Shown here: positions 53,001 through 64,000 of the stretch, in pieces
Position numbering within the stretch: the first letter of the stretch is position 1
How the letters are laid out: each line of letters begins with the position of its first letter
From: Pegea sp. RAD2-039
Taxonomy: Eukaryota; Chordata; Thaliacea; Salpida; Salpidae
Reading direction: 5' to 3'
NCBI GenBank assembly: GCA_034620365.1
Contig: JAQGEQ010000043.1
Location: 248,001 to 312,000, forward strand
Length of the DNA stretch: 64,000 nt
Position numbers and translations under genes: made by a program
Notes under the pieces: model-generated
Told to the model about the DNA's origin: nothing
Seen by the model: only the letters and a program-made list of their open reading frames with translations
Databases searched by the model: none

Positions 53001-54224
53001 TTTAATTTTTACTTCAACCACAAAACAGCGTTTTTCTTTCTTTTCTAATTTTGTCGAGCGATTTTCGAAAAATACAAAAAAGTTTGTTAAGAATTTAAAG
53101 GTTATCTCTTAAAACATTTAAATCATACACAGCTTTAATGTCGTTCCTTCAGACTTGTTGCTCGTTTGAATACTACAAATATCAAAGGAGTTTTCTCTAA
53201 TCTTCCTCGCAATGTTTGTACCAATCGAAGTGATGCAGCCATTCAAGTAGCTGACTCTTGGGGCAAATGTTGGAATGGAAAAGAAATTTCTGAGTAAATA
53301 TCACAAAGCTTTCTTGAAATTCTGCTATTGTTTACTTAATTGACTTGTCTTGATTGATTTTCGCTTGTTTGAGAAATTTAAAGGTTACTAAAATGATAAG
53401 ATCTAACTTTGTGTTTGTACAAAATAAAGTTATTTCTTAAACTTGAAATGAACTTGGCTGGTTGAGTATATGTTTAAATTTATTATCTTTAATAAATATG
53501 AAAAGAAAACGACTTATCGCTTTTCTTTGTTTTGTAAGAGCTTTTAAACTTTTTAGTGTCAATCAAGATATACTCGCTAGGAATGGAACAAACTCAAATT
53601 TTCAAAATGTTACAAACTACAACAGAAATAATGGAATACAATATGCTATCACATCGATTAAAAAAGCAACTCAGGTAATTACATATTCAAAAATTTTTAT
53701 TTGTTTTTAAATTAGAAGCAATTGATAACGACAGATAATAGAAGAACTAATTTTGGAGTTAGAACAATCGACAAATTCAGATGATCCCTATGTAGAAGAA
53801 GGACAACCACCTGCAGTAATTGGAAAACATCCAAATGAATCTGTCCGATCCCAAACAGATCTTCATGAAGGTTGTGTGCTTGAAAATAAAGTTCTTTCTT
53901 AAATAAGCTTCTCTACAATCATATTGAACTTTTTTTTGTATTTTTAACGCCAAATAATTTTTAGATTTTACTACAGCAAGAAATAAAGAAGAAACTACGA
54001 GCCGGAGAACTGTTCTTTCTACTTCTTCAACTATAAATAATACTTTGAACTCATCTCTTCCGATTTTAGACGAGTCTTCAACTGATGAAAAGGTAAAAGA
54101 CCGAAGATCAAAACACTCATTTGAACCAATATTAATTAGATCTGCTTCATCCTGTTTAGCTTCTAAAAACAATCTAACAACAAACTTTTACATTCTTATT
54201 TTTATTTTACGATTTATTTTATAA
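44072..54224 (+). CDS. Glypican-like GPI-anchored cell-surface protein
   Basis: Twelve exons: 44072-44225, 45150-45311, 48700-48859, 48951-49131, 49630-49787, 51172-51349, 51761-51809, 52251-52584, 53153-53293, 53557-53674, 53735-53870, 53965-54224; 2031 nt, 676 residues, phases consistent. Glypicans present growth factors at the plasma membrane. Family marks: signal peptide (FKFITLWLVLMVGTSS), VCPAQNLTCCNKRMEKR, FCSHCYGL with PCPRVC, CLEQIDKLSHSWNGYIEEM, LPRNVC with GKCWNG, and 14 cysteines before the tail, the glypican number. The C-terminus has small residues (SASSC) and a hydrophobic end (NFYILIFILRFIL), fitting a GPI signal although it contains an Arg. Odd points: no Ser-Gly near the C-terminus, where heparan sulfate normally attaches, and a Lys/Arg-rich insert in exon 8. 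Which vertebrate subfamily it matches is unclear. Confidence 0.88.
45312..48699 (+). other. Glypican intron 2
   Basis: A 3.4-kb AT-rich intron without recognisable exons apart from the compositional island at 47795-48130. Confidence 0.6.
47795..48130. other. GC-shifted island in glypican intron 2
   Basis: Clearly less AT-rich than its surroundings, with overlapping open frames on both strands (a 42-codon plus-strand frame from 47816 beginning MVDKKKNKLFRKRN, and minus frames of 68-72 codons). It looks like a piece of foreign or mobile DNA, perhaps the start of a transposase gene. No family was recognised. Confidence 0.3.
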
Positions 54225-57200
54225 ATAAGACTAATAATTATTTCTGAAAGCTTCAAAACAAATTTCACTCATTTGGATTGAATAGAAGGCGGATAAAGAG
54301 CTGATACTGAAAGCAATCTGACAGCATACATTGAACTCATTAAAGGCCTTTCTTGTATTACTCTTGCAGATTTCTAAGCATGAAATAACGTCGATCATTT
54401 CAGTTTTGTTTTATGACAGTTACAACGGATTTTAGTTCTTTTAAAATAAACTTTTAAATTAGGTAAACACATTAAATGAATTTCTTTTACGTTTCTGATG
54501 TAGCTATCTTAAAGCTAGCGATACTAATTTCGAATAACGTTATTTGAATGATTGTTCATTATTTTGTGCTGCCAAACTTTGTATTAAAAATATTTTTGAA
54601 AGAGAATTTAGCTTTTTTCACGACTACTTTTTACTTTTTTAATTAACAAAGAAAGAAAAAAATACTTAGAAAAAGCTTAACTTAAGAAGCTTAGCTTAAC
54701 AAAAGAAATCCAAAATTAATAGTTCTAAACATATATTTTATCGATATAACGAAATGCTAAAGAATGATTTACAATCTTAGTTACTTTACAGAATGATAAA
54801 AAGATGTTAGAATTTTTGATTCTTTATTTATAATGACGCCTAAAGCTTTGTGATAACATTAATAATGGTTAAAAACTAAAAACTATTTTTATTTACTTCG
54901 AAATTTTATGAATAATTTGAAAAAGTCCTACATAGAACACTTTTTTCAAGTTTAGAAATATTAAATTAAATTTCATCTATATTTTGAAACTGGAAAATAG
55001 CAAATTAGTTTTGTTTAGAGCTTCAACTTTTCATTGGATTTTGAATTGTCTGCAGCTGTAATCCTTTACAACTTTAGAAGCAGCTTAACCAATGAACTAA
55101 AAGCCCTTTACATGAGTACTTAATACTCTTTTTTCACAGTTGTTTGACAGTAATTTTATAAGCTTAACACTATGAGGTAGTTGTAAACAAAACCTTTCTT
55201 TTTTTGATTAAAAGTTAGTTAAATATCCTATAGTACATTTTCTAGACTTTTTTTCTTAGACATCATACGATATCGTTAGAATTACACAATTATTAAGACT
55301 CTATAAAACAGTAATTAGCAACTAAATCTAATACAGGTATGATTTATAAGTCTAAAATCAATTTAATTAAAGTCTAAAAAACAACTTTTTTCAAAATTTT
55401 AGGATACTACTCCCAATTTGAAGCAGTCATCATTTATTTGACGATTTTCTAACTTTAATTTCTAGAAAGTATTATGTACCCAAAGTAAATAAAGTTTTGT
55501 AGCATAGTGCTGCAATCCCGAGCTGAGTAACTAGATGATAAAGTCTTGTTTCAAGCAGAGAAGACCAAGCTTCGGCACAGCATTGTGCTAAAAAAATAAA
55601 TATCTAAAAAAAATATTAAAATAAGTTTTCATAATTTTGAGATCGTAGTATAATCTATTAAAATGATTGATTCTAATAATATTTTTTATTCTAAATTATT
55701 TTTCAACTTTTACTTATTTCGAACAATATAACTAACTGCGTATTTCAAATGAACCATTTTCGTGAGAATAATTTTATTAATTTATCAGAGACTGTCTATT
55801 GGAAGATTTTCTATCTAACAGGCCAAACTTATTGATATTATATTAGCTAATAAAATTCTTCATAAAAAACGATTTTAAGTAAAAATGAATCGCTAGAATT
55901 TCTTAAGGTTAAGTATATACAAAAGTTTCTAACAAGAGCTTTGCAAGCAGTTCACATTAACTGGAATAATACTTACTGATACGTCTAAAATAATAGTAAA
56001 TGTTAATTCAATTGACTTTAATAACCAGCCTTTTTCTTGAGTTTTAATATGTTTTTCTTCAGTTGGCATCGTTTGCCGCTTCAAAATTTGCTCAAAACTT
56101 TGGTATAGCTCAATTTTTTTAAGTTTGACTATTTTGATAGCCTTCGATGGGTGTAAATAATTCTAATATGACGTAACTAATAGCATTTTTGATAAACTCA
56201 AGAAGAATCGTTTGATATTTTTAACAGCGACCAACCTTATATTTCACGACATTATATTTGCTTAAAACTTTTTTCAATGATTCACTAGTTTTAGTAAGTC
56301 TTCAAACTGTTTATAATTTGTTTGACTTGCTATTTATCTATCTTAACCAATCTACTGCAAACAATTATTAGCAATTAAAAAAAAGAAAACAACACTTAAA
56401 ATAGTTTAGAATAGGTTAAAGCTCTTTTTTCAAGAGAACCTGCAGTCTTTAATAACACTTTAAGGCCTGTCTTGATGATAATTTAAGTTGCTATACTGAC
56501 ATATCATGGTGTCTTTCGAACAGGGTCTTCTAAAAACAACATTGTGGTATACATTTTTTAAAATTCTTAGTCTTTTTCTGGTACGTAATTTGATAGAATT
56601 TTATTCTGAAAAGTAAAGATTTTTTTATGTTTGAGAATAAAAACTAACTGATATGATAGCTGCTAACCTCTTCGCAGTGGCATATCTTTTTACTGATTGA
56701 TATATGATTTTAAGTATAGTAAATATTTAATGGGATGCTTGATTTCCTTAATTTTGCATGGAATATTTTAATTTTAAACCATAGCATTTTAATTTAATTA
56801 ACGATTTATTCGAATGTGAATTTATACTCTAACTTAAACCTATTTATGAAAAAACATTGATGCTATTTATAGAGTCGTCATTAAAATCTAGTTTCAATTT
56901 GATTGCACAATTATTTTAATGCCAAACTCGGCCAAATTTCTAATGATTTAAAAATAATTTTGCTCTAATCCTGGGTCTTTCCTAATAAGTTAAAGTGATA
57001 AATCGTCAATATTACTTGTTATACACTTTTTTTTATTACGATAAATTCGAAGGAAGACTTTGACATAGTTTCTGACATGTTTTTTAATATATACTTGAAA
57101 CAAGATCTGTAATCATTTTTAGACTGAGTTATAAGTTTTTATTTATTATATAAATAGATTTGTATGCTAACTATAATGAAAACTGTTTTAGATCTGTTTT

Positions 57201-57932
57201 AGCAGCTCAAAAAAAACAATTTTATTTTATTCTTTTGCAAGCTATTAAAGATCTAATCTTTATCTATTCTATATATAAACATTATTTTTTGAATTAAAAA
57301 AACTGTAAAAACAAAAATTTGCCTCTTAGATTATTAATTATTAGGCTGTTGTTTTCTTATTGCCTCCAAAATGATTTTAAAGTTTTTAGAATTGTAGTTT
57401 GAAACGCTAGATCCCGCTGTGCGTGCTATCAACGGTATTTTATTGATTTAAACTTCTCAGCACTAAAAGTTAAACGATTGTTTTTCTTATTTTATGGTCT
57501 TATTACTTTGATCTTATAAACTTATTTTTTTCAAGTTTATTATCAATATTTTTATATTTATCTAATAAGTTTTGGCTCAAATTTAAATCGCACATTTTCT
57601 GTAATATTTCTTAGCTCATATTTATTTATTTACTCGGCCTATATTTTAAATCTTAGAAAATAGTAATATGAAAGCTGTAAATGGATTGTTTGTTATGTTT
57701 TCATTTAAAGTTAATATAGGTCATCTATGAGACATAATTTTTTTTTATCAAAATTTAATCCTTGATATTATTTAGTAGTGTACAACTCCATGTTATTTAA
57801 AGTAAATTATAATATTTATACTTTTATTTGAAATTTTGTTAAATACTTTTTCTAACATTTTCATGAAATTTGTCACAAATTGTTTATTGAATTATAGATT
57901 CAATTATTTTTTAGGTATAAATAGTTTTTAGA
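54225..57932. other. Intergenic, no gene recognised
   Basis: 3.7 kb of AT-rich sequence. No ORF or exon with family resemblance. A GCACA-GCAT-TGTGC hairpin followed by A-rich sequence at about 55577-55600 is the only local structure noted. Confidence 0.5.
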
Positions 57933-59018
57933 ATGAGGTCTTGGCTGTTAGCATTTAAATGTGATTTCAATCTATTTGATCCTAAAGAAGCAACGGAAGA
58001 TATCAGCAATGTGATTAATACAACTTTTGTATCATCAAAAATGGTTTTTGCTGATGTTGGTATAAAAGAAAACTTTGTAATACTCTTTGCTGATTCTGAA
58101 GCTAACATTTTAGTCAGTTGTAAGTCTGATAGTTTGATTTATGTTGATATCCATACAACTTTACCTTCAATTACTATTGATGATATAGAAGATATAAAAA
58201 AAGATTTCTTAAAGTTATCTTGGTGTATATCTAATGGTTCAAACTCATATAAAACTTTGCCATCTATTATAAGAGACCAAGGTTTAAGAAATTATGATGT
58301 TGGTGCAGGAGGTCAAATAATACAGTATGATTTTACTAAAGTTGTATTTGAAGATCAATCTGATTATCAAAAAGTACGTATAATGCATTCAAACCAATTT
58401 GGAAACTGTTTATACTTGGATGATGATTTAAACCTAGCTGAAAGTGATCTACCTTATACAGTTGCAATTACTGGTAGTGATAAAGAAGATTATACTAATA
58501 AAGATGTTCTTATTCTTGGTGGTGGTGATGGTGGTATTTTAAACTATTTGAAAGATAAAGGTGCCAAAATGATAACTATGGTAGAAATCGATCAGATGGT
58601 GATAGATGTTGCTAAAATTCATCTTAGGAAAATTTGTGGTGGCTCAATGGATGAATTAGAAGGTCAAAATTATAAAATTATTATAGATGATTGTGTTAAG
58701 TGGCTCAAAAAGTTTGCTTCTGAAAATCGAAAGTTTGATTATATTATTAATGATTTAACTGCCATACCTGTTAGTACCTCGCCGGTGGGAGACCTTTGGG
58801 ACTTTCTTAAGCAAATATTAGCATTATCATTTGATGTACTGAGTAGCAATGGGAAATATTTTACTCAAGGTAATTCAGCTCTTTGTCAATCTGCCCTAAA
58901 TATGTATGAAGAACAGCTGGAAAAACTTGACTGCCCTGTTAGTTTTTCTAAGCAGTCAGTCTGTGTACCTTCTTATATGGAAATGTGGGTTTTTTATACC
59001 ATTTGGAAAAACTTTTAA
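57933..59018 (+). CDS. SMS: Spermine synthase
   Basis: Intronless, 361 residues (human enzyme 366). Transfers an aminopropyl group from decarboxylated S-adenosylmethionine to spermidine in the cytosol. The N-terminal about 120 residues fit the divergent SpeD-like dimerisation domain of animal spermine synthases. The catalytic half has the Rossmann-like GGGDGG loop (residues 196-201, Asp199), VEIDQMVID, IINDLTAIP (Asp274, the second catalytic acid) and GKYFTQGN. QFGNCLYLDDDLNLAESD is the substrate-binding strand. The presence of the N-terminal domain and overall similarity favour SMS over spermidine synthase. The start is the first ATG in frame, just after AG acceptor-like runs (TTATTTTTTAG, GTTTTTAG), so a 5' UTR intron or trans-splice site is possible. 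Centrin-3 starts 103 nt after the stop. Confidence 0.94.
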   Translation: MRSWLLAFKCDFNLFDPKEATEDISNVINTTFVSSKMVFADVGIKENFVILFADSEANILVSCKSDSLIYVDIHTTLPSITIDDIEDIKKDFLKLSWCISNGSNSYKTLPSIIRDQGLRNYDVGAGGQIIQYDFTKVVFEDQSDYQKVRIMHSNQFGNCLYLDDDLNLAESDLPYTVAITGSDKEDYTNKDVLILGGGDGGILNYLKDKGAKMITMVEIDQMVIDVAKIHLRKICGGSMDELEGQNYKIIIDDCVKWLKKFASENRKFDYIINDLTAIPVSTSPVGDLWDFLKQILALSFDVLSSNGKYFTQGNSALCQSALNMYEEQLEKLDCPVSFSKQSVCVPSYMEMWVFYTIWKNF

Positions 59019-59121
59019 TAGTAATGAAATATGATAAATAATCATGCAGATATTTTGATATTTTCAGCATTTTAGGATTTTATAAGTTTTAATTTTTTAT
59101 GTTAAATCTTTTTATTATAAA
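59019..59121 (+). promoter_or_regulatory. SMS-CETN3 intercistronic region
   Basis: Only 103 nt between the SMS stop and the centrin-3 ATG. It contains TTTTGATATTTTCAG (AG ending at 59067) and CATTTTAG (ending at 59075), usable as spliced-leader acceptors, and no obvious AATAAA. Too small for a conventional terminator plus promoter; operon use is inferred. Confidence 0.45.
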
Positions 59122-60651
59122 ATGAACTTGATGCTTAGGTGAGTTAATTGTTAGTTAAATATAAAGAATAGCTTTTATTATAAAATTTGATGTTTCACTC
59201 AAACTTTGAATGAGTTTTTGATTAATTTAACATATCCATTATATAGCTAAATTTGAATTAATTCAATGAAGTAATATAATAAATTATTGTCTTCAAAAAT
59301 GTTCTTCTTGATTAAATGTTTTATAGAGCTGAACATGGAAATGATAAACTGAAGAGAAGGAAGAGAAGAGAGTTAACTTTAGAGCAAAAGCAAGAAATAA
59401 AAGAAGCTTTTGAGTTGTTTGATTCTGACAAAGATAAAAAAATTAATTATCATGAATTGAAGGTGATGATTTACTTTCATTTATCTTGATTTTAAATTTA
59501 TCTAAATATTTCATTTTTCATATTAATAATTAATCAAGAAAATTAGGTTAAATGATTTTGATACATAGAATAAAGTAGATATGAAATTTTTCTAAAAATT
59601 TTTGCCATCTAGGTTTCCATGAAAGCTCTTGGATTTGAAGTTAAAAAAGCAGATATTCTCAAGATATTTCAAGAGTATGACCAAGAAGAGTCAGGAAAAA
59701 TTAATTTTGATGATTACTATGAGTGTGGTAAGATACAGTTCAATAACAACTATCATTTTAACTTATAAACTTCATAAAGAATTTGTTTTAGATGCTAATA
59801 TTCTGGAAAATCTGAAATTATTTTGTGATTGATGTAACACAATTTGAATAAATCTATTGTCTTATCTATTCATTCACTTAGCTTACGCAAATAGTCGAAA
59901 TTCCTATTTTTAAAGATTGCTTTTTCAGCGTTTCTACATCTTGATACTTCTAAAGCTTTTTTATTTCAATTTTATAAATTCTGTCGTTTCTACAAAAGTC
60001 GCTTTAAGTCTGCTGCGTTTAATTTGCTAAGGTCGCAGATATCTAAATAATCGTTATATTAGTCGTTTTCAATCACTTTTTTTCTAACTAAGATTCTAAA
60101 TGTCTGAAGAAATTTTTTAAAAGTTCCTTTTCATCTTTAAGTGACTGAGTGGATTTTGAATCGAGATCCTTTAGAAGAATTATCGAAATCCTTTAAATTG
60201 TTTGATGATGATGAGACTGGAAAAATCTCGGTAATTTTTATAATTATTTAAATTTAGCTTTGTAGCTTCATTTACTTGTAAAAATTGGTTATAAATCACT
60301 GATAACTCTGATAGATATCATATTTGTTGAAGTACTTACTGCTGACTTTACATCTTAGTTGAAAATTGATTTCATCATGTCAGGTTCGAAACCTACGTCG
60401 TGTGGCTCGTGAAATTGGAGAAACAGTCGATGAAGATGAACTACGAGCTATGGTTGATGAGTTTGACACTAATGGAGACGGCGAAAGTAAATTCTTGACA
60501 TTCTTTGAACGACTGCATTACGCTTCACTTAATATTTGTTGGAAATCTAGATGCTTATAGTAAATATCGCAAATAACAATGCCACTAATTTGTTATTTTC
60601 TTTTCAGTCGATCTAGAAGAATTCATTTCAATTATGACCGGAGATACGTAA
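59122..60651 (+). CDS. CETN3: Centrin-3 (EF-hand centriole protein)
   Basis: Six exons: 59122-59138, 59327-59462, 59613-59727, 60142-60230, 60384-60486, 60608-60651; 504 nt, 167 residues, the same length as human CETN3. The 17-nt first exon gives MNLMLR and joins in phase to [17 protein letters not shown], matching the family N-terminus. Four EF-hands: loop 1 [12 protein letters not shown] is complete, loops 2 ([12 protein letters not shown]) and 3 ([12 protein letters not shown]) are degenerate as in other centrin-3 proteins, and loop 4 DTNGDGEIDLEE is complete. The protein ends FISIMTGDT. It acts at centrioles and basal bodies. It follows SMS closely and converges on PLA2G6. An ATG at 59316 inside intron 1 would also be in frame but matches the family less well. 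Confidence 0.95.
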
Positions 60652-60752
60652 ATTCAAGATTTTAATGCACTTTTATATCATTCCTTTTTCTAGTTTTAGT
60701 TTGTCAAAAAATAAAATAAAAAGCTGAATTTTTTTTATTTGCCATCACAACC
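60652..60752. terminator. Shared convergent poly(A) region
   Basis: Plus-strand AATAAA at 60710-60715 and 60715-60720 serves centrin-3; minus-strand AATAAA at 60739-60734 serves the iPLA2 gene. The signals are about 15-25 bp apart between stop codons 101 nt apart, so 3' UTRs must be short or overlap. Confidence 0.6.
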
Positions 60753-63430
60753 TTATTCAATCAGCCTAAGTAGATCTTCTATTGTGTCCATATTATTTAG
60801 TACATATTTACGGGTGTCCCATAATAATTCTAATAAAATCAAGTCATCGGTTTCATCAATTGCAACGTTGGTACTCATAAAGGGATTCAATCTGAAATAA
60901 TATGCCCCAAGAGAATCGCACCTACAAACACAATTATCAGCTCATTACATCATCAAATGTAAACTTACCAAGCTTTCGCCCTGTTAACAATATGGGCATT
61001 GCTTTCACAAGCTCCATCAATCACAAGTTTTTGCAACTCTATTCCCGCGAAAGTGCATTCCAACATATCTGTTAGTTTAGTCGGCACCTTGATATCTAAA
61101 TTTCTAAAAGAAATATTTTTTAAGGCCTTTGAAGTTTTAGGAGCTAAAAAGTTAAATGAGCGATAAAACTAGACGCTTTGCCAGAAGTAGTCGTTTTTCA
61201 AGTATCTTTTAGCAATTACCCGTTGTCATACACAAGCGAGGTCAAATGTTTAATTTACTGTTTTTTAAGGTTTTCATGTAAATTGATCCAATAGTTTTAT
61301 ATAAAATGTTTGTGCCGCAATTCGAACTATATGGCTGAAAAAATCATCTTTTCTATCACGCTAAAAGACGCGTTCACAACTGCCATAGGTTTTAGGAACC
61401 GTTTCTTAAACGAATGTCATTGTGCAGCAAAATACATACCTTAAAATAGATGTAGTTTTTTCTCCTGTTCCAAGTGACAACACCACACCAATTCTGCTAT
61501 CTTGATTTAGTGATGAGTTAGAACTATCATCAGAATAATATTTATTAATCTCTGTTAGAGCATCTACAGTGGGATTGTTTGCAAACATGGCTCCATCTAT
61601 AAACCCATCACAAGAATTAAAATAAGTTGGTGCAGCTGCACTGTATCTAGCAACTTTCCAAATCAGCTGATCGCTTTCAGGAAAAGATTTTAGTTTATCG
61701 ACTTCAATCTGACTTAAATGTTTAGAAAGTTTTAAAGGTTCGGCTTTTGAACCAACAGAATAATTACGAAAAATATGAAGTCTGGCTGGTGTGCGATCTG
61801 CTAAAGTAGCTGTTATGATCAGTTTTAAAGGTTTCTTTATAGACTTCATAGTTTTTGTTTCATCATAAAAACTTTTGAGAAAATTTTCTAATGGTTCAGT
61901 TGCATAGGGTCTTGTTCCTTCAAAAATTGTATTTTTCATTTCAAAATAAAATTTTTGACACTCAATTGCCGTCTTACCCTGAGCCAACGCTATTGCTACC
62001 ATTGCACCAGTACTAGTTCCAGCTATCCAATTAAACAACTCTTTAGATTTTTTACCTGTCTTTTTTTCTAATAAAACTAAGATTTGACAAAGAATAATGC
62101 CTCTTACACCACCTCCGTCTAATGATAACAATTTTGGTCTATGACTAATGCTTGATGATATAGTTTGACGATTAATTGAACTATTTTTATAACCAAGATT
62201 ATGTGAACTATCTTGATGCTTATCACTTAAAATGTTTAAAATTGTTGTCAGATTTCTTGTTCCATTATCGCTAGCATATGTATACGCAGTTTGTTCTTTT
62301 ACATTTTTTATATTTACATCAGCTTCAAAGAGAATTAAAGCTTTAACAATCAATATTTCACCTTCTTTAGCAGCTATATGAAGAGCAGTGTTACCTATAA
62401 CATCTCTGGCGTTAATATCAGCATTTCTTAAAATTAAAAACAACATCATTCCAATTCTACCTTTTTCAGCCATAACATGAATAGGACAATATTTATGACG
62501 ACTAAAAGAGTTTAGAGGGCTTTTAGCCTCAACTAATAGCTTTGCTTCATTAGAAGTTTTACACCAATGAATAGGTAATGATTTATGTTTAGTACAAACA
62601 GTATTAACTGCATCTGGCTCTTCTTCTAACATTAATTTCAAAACATTAGTAGCTTTGTATTTACAAGCATAATGCACAGCAGAAGCGATAGTTCCATTAA
62701 CCGATGGACTAGCACCATAATTTAATAGAATTGAGCACTTTTTTTCATTGTTCAGTTTACTAATTAAGTGTAAAGGAGTTTCACCATCTTTATTCAAAGC
62801 TTTAAAACTATCAATTCTTTCAGTGGATGAACAATATTTGCATAAAATTTCTAAAATATTATTAGACCCATTTTGAACAGCTAAATGAATAGCATTCTCA
62901 GAGTTCTCATTTGAAAAAGTTACAGAGGCTCCAGCTTTGATTAATTGTTTGCAAATAATTTCTTTATCTAGTTCAATCGCCAAATGAAGAGGTGTTATTA
63001 TAAAATCATCTTGAGTGCTGTTTATAATTGGTTGTAACTGTGGTGATGAATAAATACCAGTAAGTCCAGCCTCTACAGCTACATGACAAGCAGTCCAAGA
63101 AATGTTTTTTCGTATTGCATCACATATATCTTTCAACACATTAATACTTGCATCAGGTAAGCATTCATGAAAAACTGTCAACTTTTCTTTATATAACATA
63201 TAATTTTGAACTGCTTCTTCTTCTCTATCAGATGGTAAATGAAATAACTGAAAAACTTTATCTTTAACAGATGTATACAAATAAAAATGACTCTGAATAG
63301 AAAACAATTCCAAAGATCCATCTTTTTGGATTAAGTTGTTATATTCTGGATTAAATCTACCAGATATGTCATAAACTTTATAATAGTTGTATGGCAAAAT
63401 CTGGCCAATTTTAGTCCAGATAGAGTTCAT
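60753..63430 (-). CDS. PLA2G6: Calcium-independent phospholipase A2 beta (ankyrin-patatin lipase)
   Basis: Three exons: 61440-63430, 60969-61103, 60753-60921; 2295 nt, 764 residues. Hydrolyses fatty acyl ester bonds of phospholipids. Ankyrin repeats cover about residues 145-405 (TPLHLAIELDK, ETPLHLISKLNN, NTALHIAAKEGE). The patatin domain starts at 435 with SLDGGGVRG (oxyanion loop), then GTSTG (nucleophile Ser473) and DGAMFANNP (catalytic Asp612). The C-terminal exons give VIDGACESNAHIVNRAKAWC and YYFRLNP, conserved in iPLA2-beta. The first in-frame ATG (MNSIWTKIGQ) was used; a longer frame begins with TTG. The apparent end YVFCCTMTFV after 61440 is intron read-through. The acceptor at 61104 was chosen because the next AG leads to a stop. 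Confidence 0.93.
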
Positions 63431-64000
63431 TTTCAAGATATATTTTACTTGAATGGTCAATCAGTTAGTAGAAATGTTAAAAACTATAGAAAGTTATTGG
63501 TTGCTGGAGTCATCTTCATAAAAAATCATATAAATCATAATAAATAAATAAATAAATATGAGAAAACTAAAGTCAATTTAATGAAAAATCATATGAGAAA
63601 ACTAAAGTCAATTCAATAAAAAATCATATGAGAAAACTAAAGTCAATTTAATAAAAAAACAGAATCAAGATTACATAATTTACAAAATCTGATTAACATA
63701 TAGTTTAAATAAAAAAAATGCTTGAATCACTTTCTAGATGGTACTAGAAGTCACTTCTAAGCAAAGATATGTCTATAAAGTAAACAAAAGCTTTATATGA
63801 TTACATTACGGTGGTAAATTACAATTAAATTGAAAAAGGACTCAAATAACAAACTTATTGCGTTAACAAATTTATCATACCAAGTAAATGATATTTAAAA
63901 TCATTAAATAACCTTACCACAGCTACATAAAAATTAAAAAAGGTTTTGATTTTTTAGCATATGTAATAAATAAACAAGCCCAAATAAAATTGTCTAATTA
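63431..64000. other. 5' flank of PLA2G6
   Basis: AT-rich, no gene recognised; contains a TAAA run and the 35-bp tandem repeat. Confidence 0.4.
63558..63658 (+). repeat. 35-bp tandem repeat, three copies
   Basis: Units start at 63558, 63593 and 63628, each beginning ATGAGAAAACTAAAGTCAAT, with one or two differences and a truncated last unit. Confidence 0.9.

Noticed and set aside
55577-55600. GCACA/TGTGC hairpin as a small RNA gene
   Set aside because: Only five base pairs and no flanking boxes of a known RNA class.
57907-57926. TATAAATAG before SMS as a TATA box
   Set aside because: It ends only a dozen or so bases before the start codon and sits between two acceptor-like AGs, so a splice or trans-splice context is more likely.
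59316-59326. Centrin-3 start at the ATG inside intron 1
   Set aside because: The frame is open, but the tiny exon at 59122-59138 with a strong GTGAGT donor gives the family N-terminus and exactly 167 residues.

Overview
The window looks like nuclear DNA of a cnidarian, most likely Hydra. It is very AT-rich, its genes are split into many short exons, it carries CR1-type LINEs with TAAA tails, and it encodes animal proteins (glypican, centrin-3, ALG3, PNO1, spermine synthase, iPLA2-beta). No ribosomal, tRNA or CRISPR feature was seen. The species call is inference.

Positions 1-36378 are a tandem segmental duplication: three copies of a roughly 13-kb unit. Each copy holds a plus-strand gene for a large secreted lectin-like protein: short signal peptide, sushi/CCP domains, an EPN-type C-type lectin domain (CTLD), two more CCPs, a MAM domain with an ILEI/FAM3-type (GG) domain inserted inside it, another CCP and a terminal EPN-type CTLD. 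Gene A (1-8359, 5' end outside the window) has an internal array of CCP pairs. Gene B (14339-21360) carries several lesions and is probably a pseudogene. Gene C (27611-34703) is intact: 17 exons whose phases all agree, 1095 codons. The spacers hold relic sushi exons, CR1 pieces, a 619-bp pure TAAA array and, in the first spacer, an orphan copy of the last three exons of ALG3.

Positions 35652-39966 (minus) hold ALG3 (9 exons, including one AT-AC minor-spliceosome intron) directly downstream of intronless PNO1. The 175-nt gap has a poly(A) signal followed by a strong 3' splice site, as expected for a spliced-leader operon. Positions 39967-44071 are AT-rich with one CR1 fragment. A glypican-like gene (12 exons, 14 core cysteines, no C-terminal Ser-Gly sites, a very basic linker) fills 44072-54224. 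After 3.7 kb without a recognisable gene come intronless spermine synthase (57933-59018) and, 103 nt later on the same strand, centrin-3 (59122-60651). Centrin-3 converges with iPLA2-beta (60753-63430, minus) with only 101 nt between the stop codons.

The main novelty is the lectin array: an unusual nested domain architecture, in-frame domain-number variation, amino-acid change concentrated in the ligand-binding domain between otherwise near-identical copies, and a decaying middle copy.
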